A DNA stretch of 64,000 bases from Novosphingobium album (ex Hu et al. 2023) (lineage in GTDB: Bacteria > Pseudomonadota > Alphaproteobacteria > Sphingomonadales > Sphingomonadaceae), in NCBI RefSeq assembly GCF_022832385.1, contig NZ_JALHLE010000019.1:1-64000 (forward strand), in the 5' to 3' direction. Made by a program: the position numbers and the translations under genes. Positions 62,223 through 64,000 of this stretch are shown here, piece after piece. The notes beneath the pieces are model-generated. The model made no database searches. It saw only the letters and a program-made list of their open reading frames with translations, and had not been told where the DNA came from. Position 1 is the stretch's first letter; the number at the start of each line of letters is the position of its first letter.

Positions 62223-62275
62223 CCCCGGCCCGTGCAGTCGCCCGAGACTCGACGGGCCGGGGTTTGCTCTTTTTG
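62223..62275 (+). terminator. Terminator-like hairpin in the purC leader (possible attenuator)
   Basis: CCCCGGCCCGT (62223-62233) pairs perfectly with ACGGGCCGGGG (62252-62262) around an 18-base loop, then TTTGCTCTTTTTG. It lies between the likely promoter and purC (start 62296). The next gene upstream is transcribed the other way, so the hairpin does not serve an upstream plus-strand gene. Confidence 0.75.
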
Positions 62276-62295
62276 CCGTTTGAAGGACGAAAGCA

Positions 62296-63078
62296 ATGTC
62301 CCGTCGCCGCCAGATTTACGAAGGCAAGGCCAAGATTCTCTACGAGGGTCCGGAGCCCGGCACGCTGATCCAGTACTTCAAGGACGATGCCACTGCGTTC
62401 AACGCGCAGAAGAAAGGCACGATCCAGGGCAAGGGCGTCATCAACAACCGCATCAGCGAGTACGTCTTCACGCGCCTCAACCACATCGGCGTGCCCAACC
62501 ACTTCATCCGCCGCCTCAACATGCGCGAGCAGCTGGTGCGCCAGGTGGAAATCATCCCGATCGAGGTGGTGGTGCGCAACGTGGCGGCCGGCTCGATCTC
62601 CAAGCGTCTCGGCATCCCCGAAGGCGAGATGCTGCCGCACACGCTGATCGAATATTACTACAAGGACGATGCCCTGGGTGATCCGATGATCGCCGAGGAA
62701 CACATCCGCTGCTTCGGCTGGGCCGGGCATGACGAGATGCAGGACATCGCCGACATGGCGATCCGCGTGAACGACTTCATGTGCGGCATGTTCGCGGCGA
62801 TCAACATCCGCCTGATCGACTTCAAGCTGGAATTCGGCCGTATCTGGGACGGCGATTTCAGCCGCGTGATCCTGGCCGACGAGATCAGCCCCGACGGCTG
62901 CCGCCTGTGGGACATGCACACCGGCGAAAAGCTCGACAAGGACCGCTTCCGCCGCGATCTGGGCGGCGAGGAAGAAGCCTATCAGGAAGTCGCCCGTCGT
63001 CTCGGCCTGCTGCAGGACGACAACGGCCCGAGCGAGGTGTTCGACCTGTCCAAGCACCGCAAGCTGCGCGGCAAGTAA
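62296..63078 (+). CDS. purC: Phosphoribosylaminoimidazole-succinocarboxamide synthase
   Basis: A 260-residue SAICAR synthetase, step of purine synthesis joining aspartate to CAIR with ATP. Motifs: [26 protein letters not shown] [28 protein letters not shown] and [15 protein letters not shown]. Length and order are standard. GAAGGA precedes the ATG. The leader hairpin upstream could control it. In many related genomes purS, purQ and purL follow; here an M16 peptidase gene follows. Confidence 0.97.
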   Translation: MSRRRQIYEGKAKILYEGPEPGTLIQYFKDDATAFNAQKKGTIQGKGVINNRISEYVFTRLNHIGVPNHFIRRLNMREQLVRQVEIIPIEVVVRNVAAGSISKRLGIPEGEMLPHTLIEYYYKDDALGDPMIAEEHIRCFGWAGHDEMQDIADMAIRVNDFMCGMFAAINIRLIDFKLEFGRIWDGDFSRVILADEISPDGCRLWDMHTGEKLDKDRFRRDLGGEEEAYQEVARRLGLLQDDNGPSEVFDLSKHRKLRGK

Positions 63079-63100
63079 GCTTACGGCTTTCCAGCGATAA

Positions 63101-63143
63101 ACAAGAGGCCGGATCGCGAGGCAATCGCGATCCGGCCTCTTGT
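63101..63143. terminator. Strong terminator after purC
   Basis: ACAAGAGGCCGGATCGCGA (63101-63119) pairs perfectly with the arm at 63125-63143, a 19-base-pair stem with a 5-base loop. Confidence 0.9.
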
Positions 63144-63175
63144 TATGTGCGCTCCGCTCGGGCACTCCTGCGGCG

Positions 63176-64000
63176 ATGAGAGGCTATCTGTTTGCGCTCC
63201 TCGTGGTGCTGGCGCCCTCGCCGCTGACCGCGAGGCAAATCCCCTACCCTGAGGATCCCCGCTGGGCCTTCGAGAAGAGCGATATTCCCGTCGATCCCGA
63301 TTTCCGGTTCGGCAAGCTCGAAAACGGGATGCGCTACATCATCCGCCACAATGCCACGCCTGAAGGCACGGTGGTGGTGCGGATGAACGTGGCCGCAGGC
63401 TCGCTCGACGAAAGCGACAGCGAACAGGGCTATGCCCACTTCATCGAGCACATGGCCTTCAACGGCTCGCAGCGCATACCCGAAGGCGAAATGGTGAAGC
63501 TGCTGGAACGCAATGGCCTGGCTTTCGGCGCCGACACCAATGCCTCGACCGGTTTCGACCAGACGCTCTACAAGCTGAACCTGCCACGCAACGACCCGTC
63601 CCTGCTGGACACCGCGCTGATGCTGATGCGCGAAACGGCGAGCAATCTCACCATTTCGCAAGGGGCCGTCGAGCGTGAGCGCGGCGTCGTGCTTTCGGAA
63701 ATGCGCGACCGCAACACCTGGGCGTTCCGCAATGCGGTCGATTCGACGCGATTCTTCTATCCGCAGGCCCGTTATGGCCACCGCTTCGCCATCGGCACCG
63801 CGCAAACTCTGAATGCCGCGACAAGTGCATCGCTGCGGGCATTCTACGCGCGCGAATACGTGCCCGCCCATGTCACGCTTGTGATCGTCGGCGATATCGA
63901 CGTGGATGCCGCCGAAGCGGATATCGTGCGGCATTTCAACGACTGGGCCCCCGGACCGGCGGAAGAGCAGCCCGATGCCGGACCGGTTGACCACAAGGAC
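63176..64000 (+). CDS. M16-family zinc peptidase, N-terminal part (cut by window edge)
   Basis: An open frame from ATG 63176 to the window end (275 codons) starts with a signal peptide (MRGYLFALLVVLAPSPLTAR) and continues into an M16 pitrilysin-like peptidase. The zinc motif HFIEH (inverted HxxEH) and the conserved GAVERERGVVLSEMRDRN segment are present. Most such proteins carry two to four M16 repeats and a total near 900 residues; only the first repeat is visible. Probably periplasmic. The gene follows purC behind a strong terminator. Confidence 0.9.
   Translation, partial: MRGYLFALLVVLAPSPLTARQIPYPEDPRWAFEKSDIPVDPDFRFGKLENGMRYIIRHNATPEGTVVVRMNVAAGSLDESDSEQGYAHFIEHMAFNGSQRIPEGEMVKLLERNGLAFGADTNASTGFDQTLYKLNLPRNDPSLLDTALMLMRETASNLTISQGAVERERGVVLSEMRDRNTWAFRNAVDSTRFFYPQARYGHRFAIGTAQTLNAATSASLRAFYAREYVPAHVTLVIVGDIDVDAAEADIVRHFNDWAPGPAEEQPDAGPVDHKD

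Overview
The window reads as a chromosomal piece of a high-GC alphaproteobacterium, most likely Sphingomonadales (Novosphingobium or Sphingobium type). The clues are the UrcA-family protein, the DUF6456 protein, two large TonB-dependent receptors, the GTA-type holin, the sphingomonad-type palindromic repeats and the aromatic-type oxygenases. This placement is inferred from gene content; no marker gene search was run. No insertion sequence, integrase, CRISPR array or rRNA was seen.

Positions 1-29.2 kb are mostly housekeeping. On the minus strand: a probable dnaX start, the 4.5S SRP RNA, an NDUFS4-like complex I subunit and the helicase hrpB. Then come a GGDEF/EAL protein, a TonB-like protein, a polyprenyl diphosphate synthase facing a chorismate mutase, a PepSY/response regulator/histidine kinase operon, the ABC-F ATPase uup, a DUF6456/XRE regulator pair beside a 21-bp-period repeat array, a GT4 glycosyltransferase, UrcA, a cupin, the yajC-secD-secF operon with a membrane glycosyltransferase-like gene, tRNA-Pro(GGG), a GTA-type holin, aroQ, an Lrp regulator, a degenerate histidine kinase with a WalW-like deacetylase, tRNA-Ile2(CAU), tRNA-Pro(UGG) and an acyltransferase.

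Positions 28-57 kb are an accessory, catabolic-looking region. A tandem-TetR regulator diverges from a TonB receptor followed by an exported tyrosine phosphatase; a second TonB receptor follows. The plus-strand run 35.9-43.5 kb encodes an MFS transporter, a Rieske oxygenase, a VOC protein, a LigB-type extradiol dioxygenase, an acetamidase/formamidase, a TauD-type dioxygenase and a serine hydrolase. The converging minus-strand run 52.9-43.6 kb encodes ribokinase, a RutA-like flavin monooxygenase, a RutB-like amidohydrolase, a metal-dependent deaminase/amidohydrolase, an MFS transporter, an M20 amidohydrolase and an AraC regulator fused to an acetamidase/formamidase. A second SDR/isochorismatase pair, a second TauD-like enzyme and a sulfotransferase flank it. 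Together these genes look like uptake, oxidation, C-N bond hydrolysis and ammonia release from an organonitrogen, perhaps N-heterocyclic, compound. The substrate cannot be read from the sequence.

Positions 57-64 kb return to core functions: an orphan tadG-tadE-tadE set, a low-molecular-weight tyrosine phosphatase, a GNAT acetyltransferase, a MaoC dehydratase, purC with a terminator-like hairpin in its leader, and the start of an M16 peptidase cut by the window edge.
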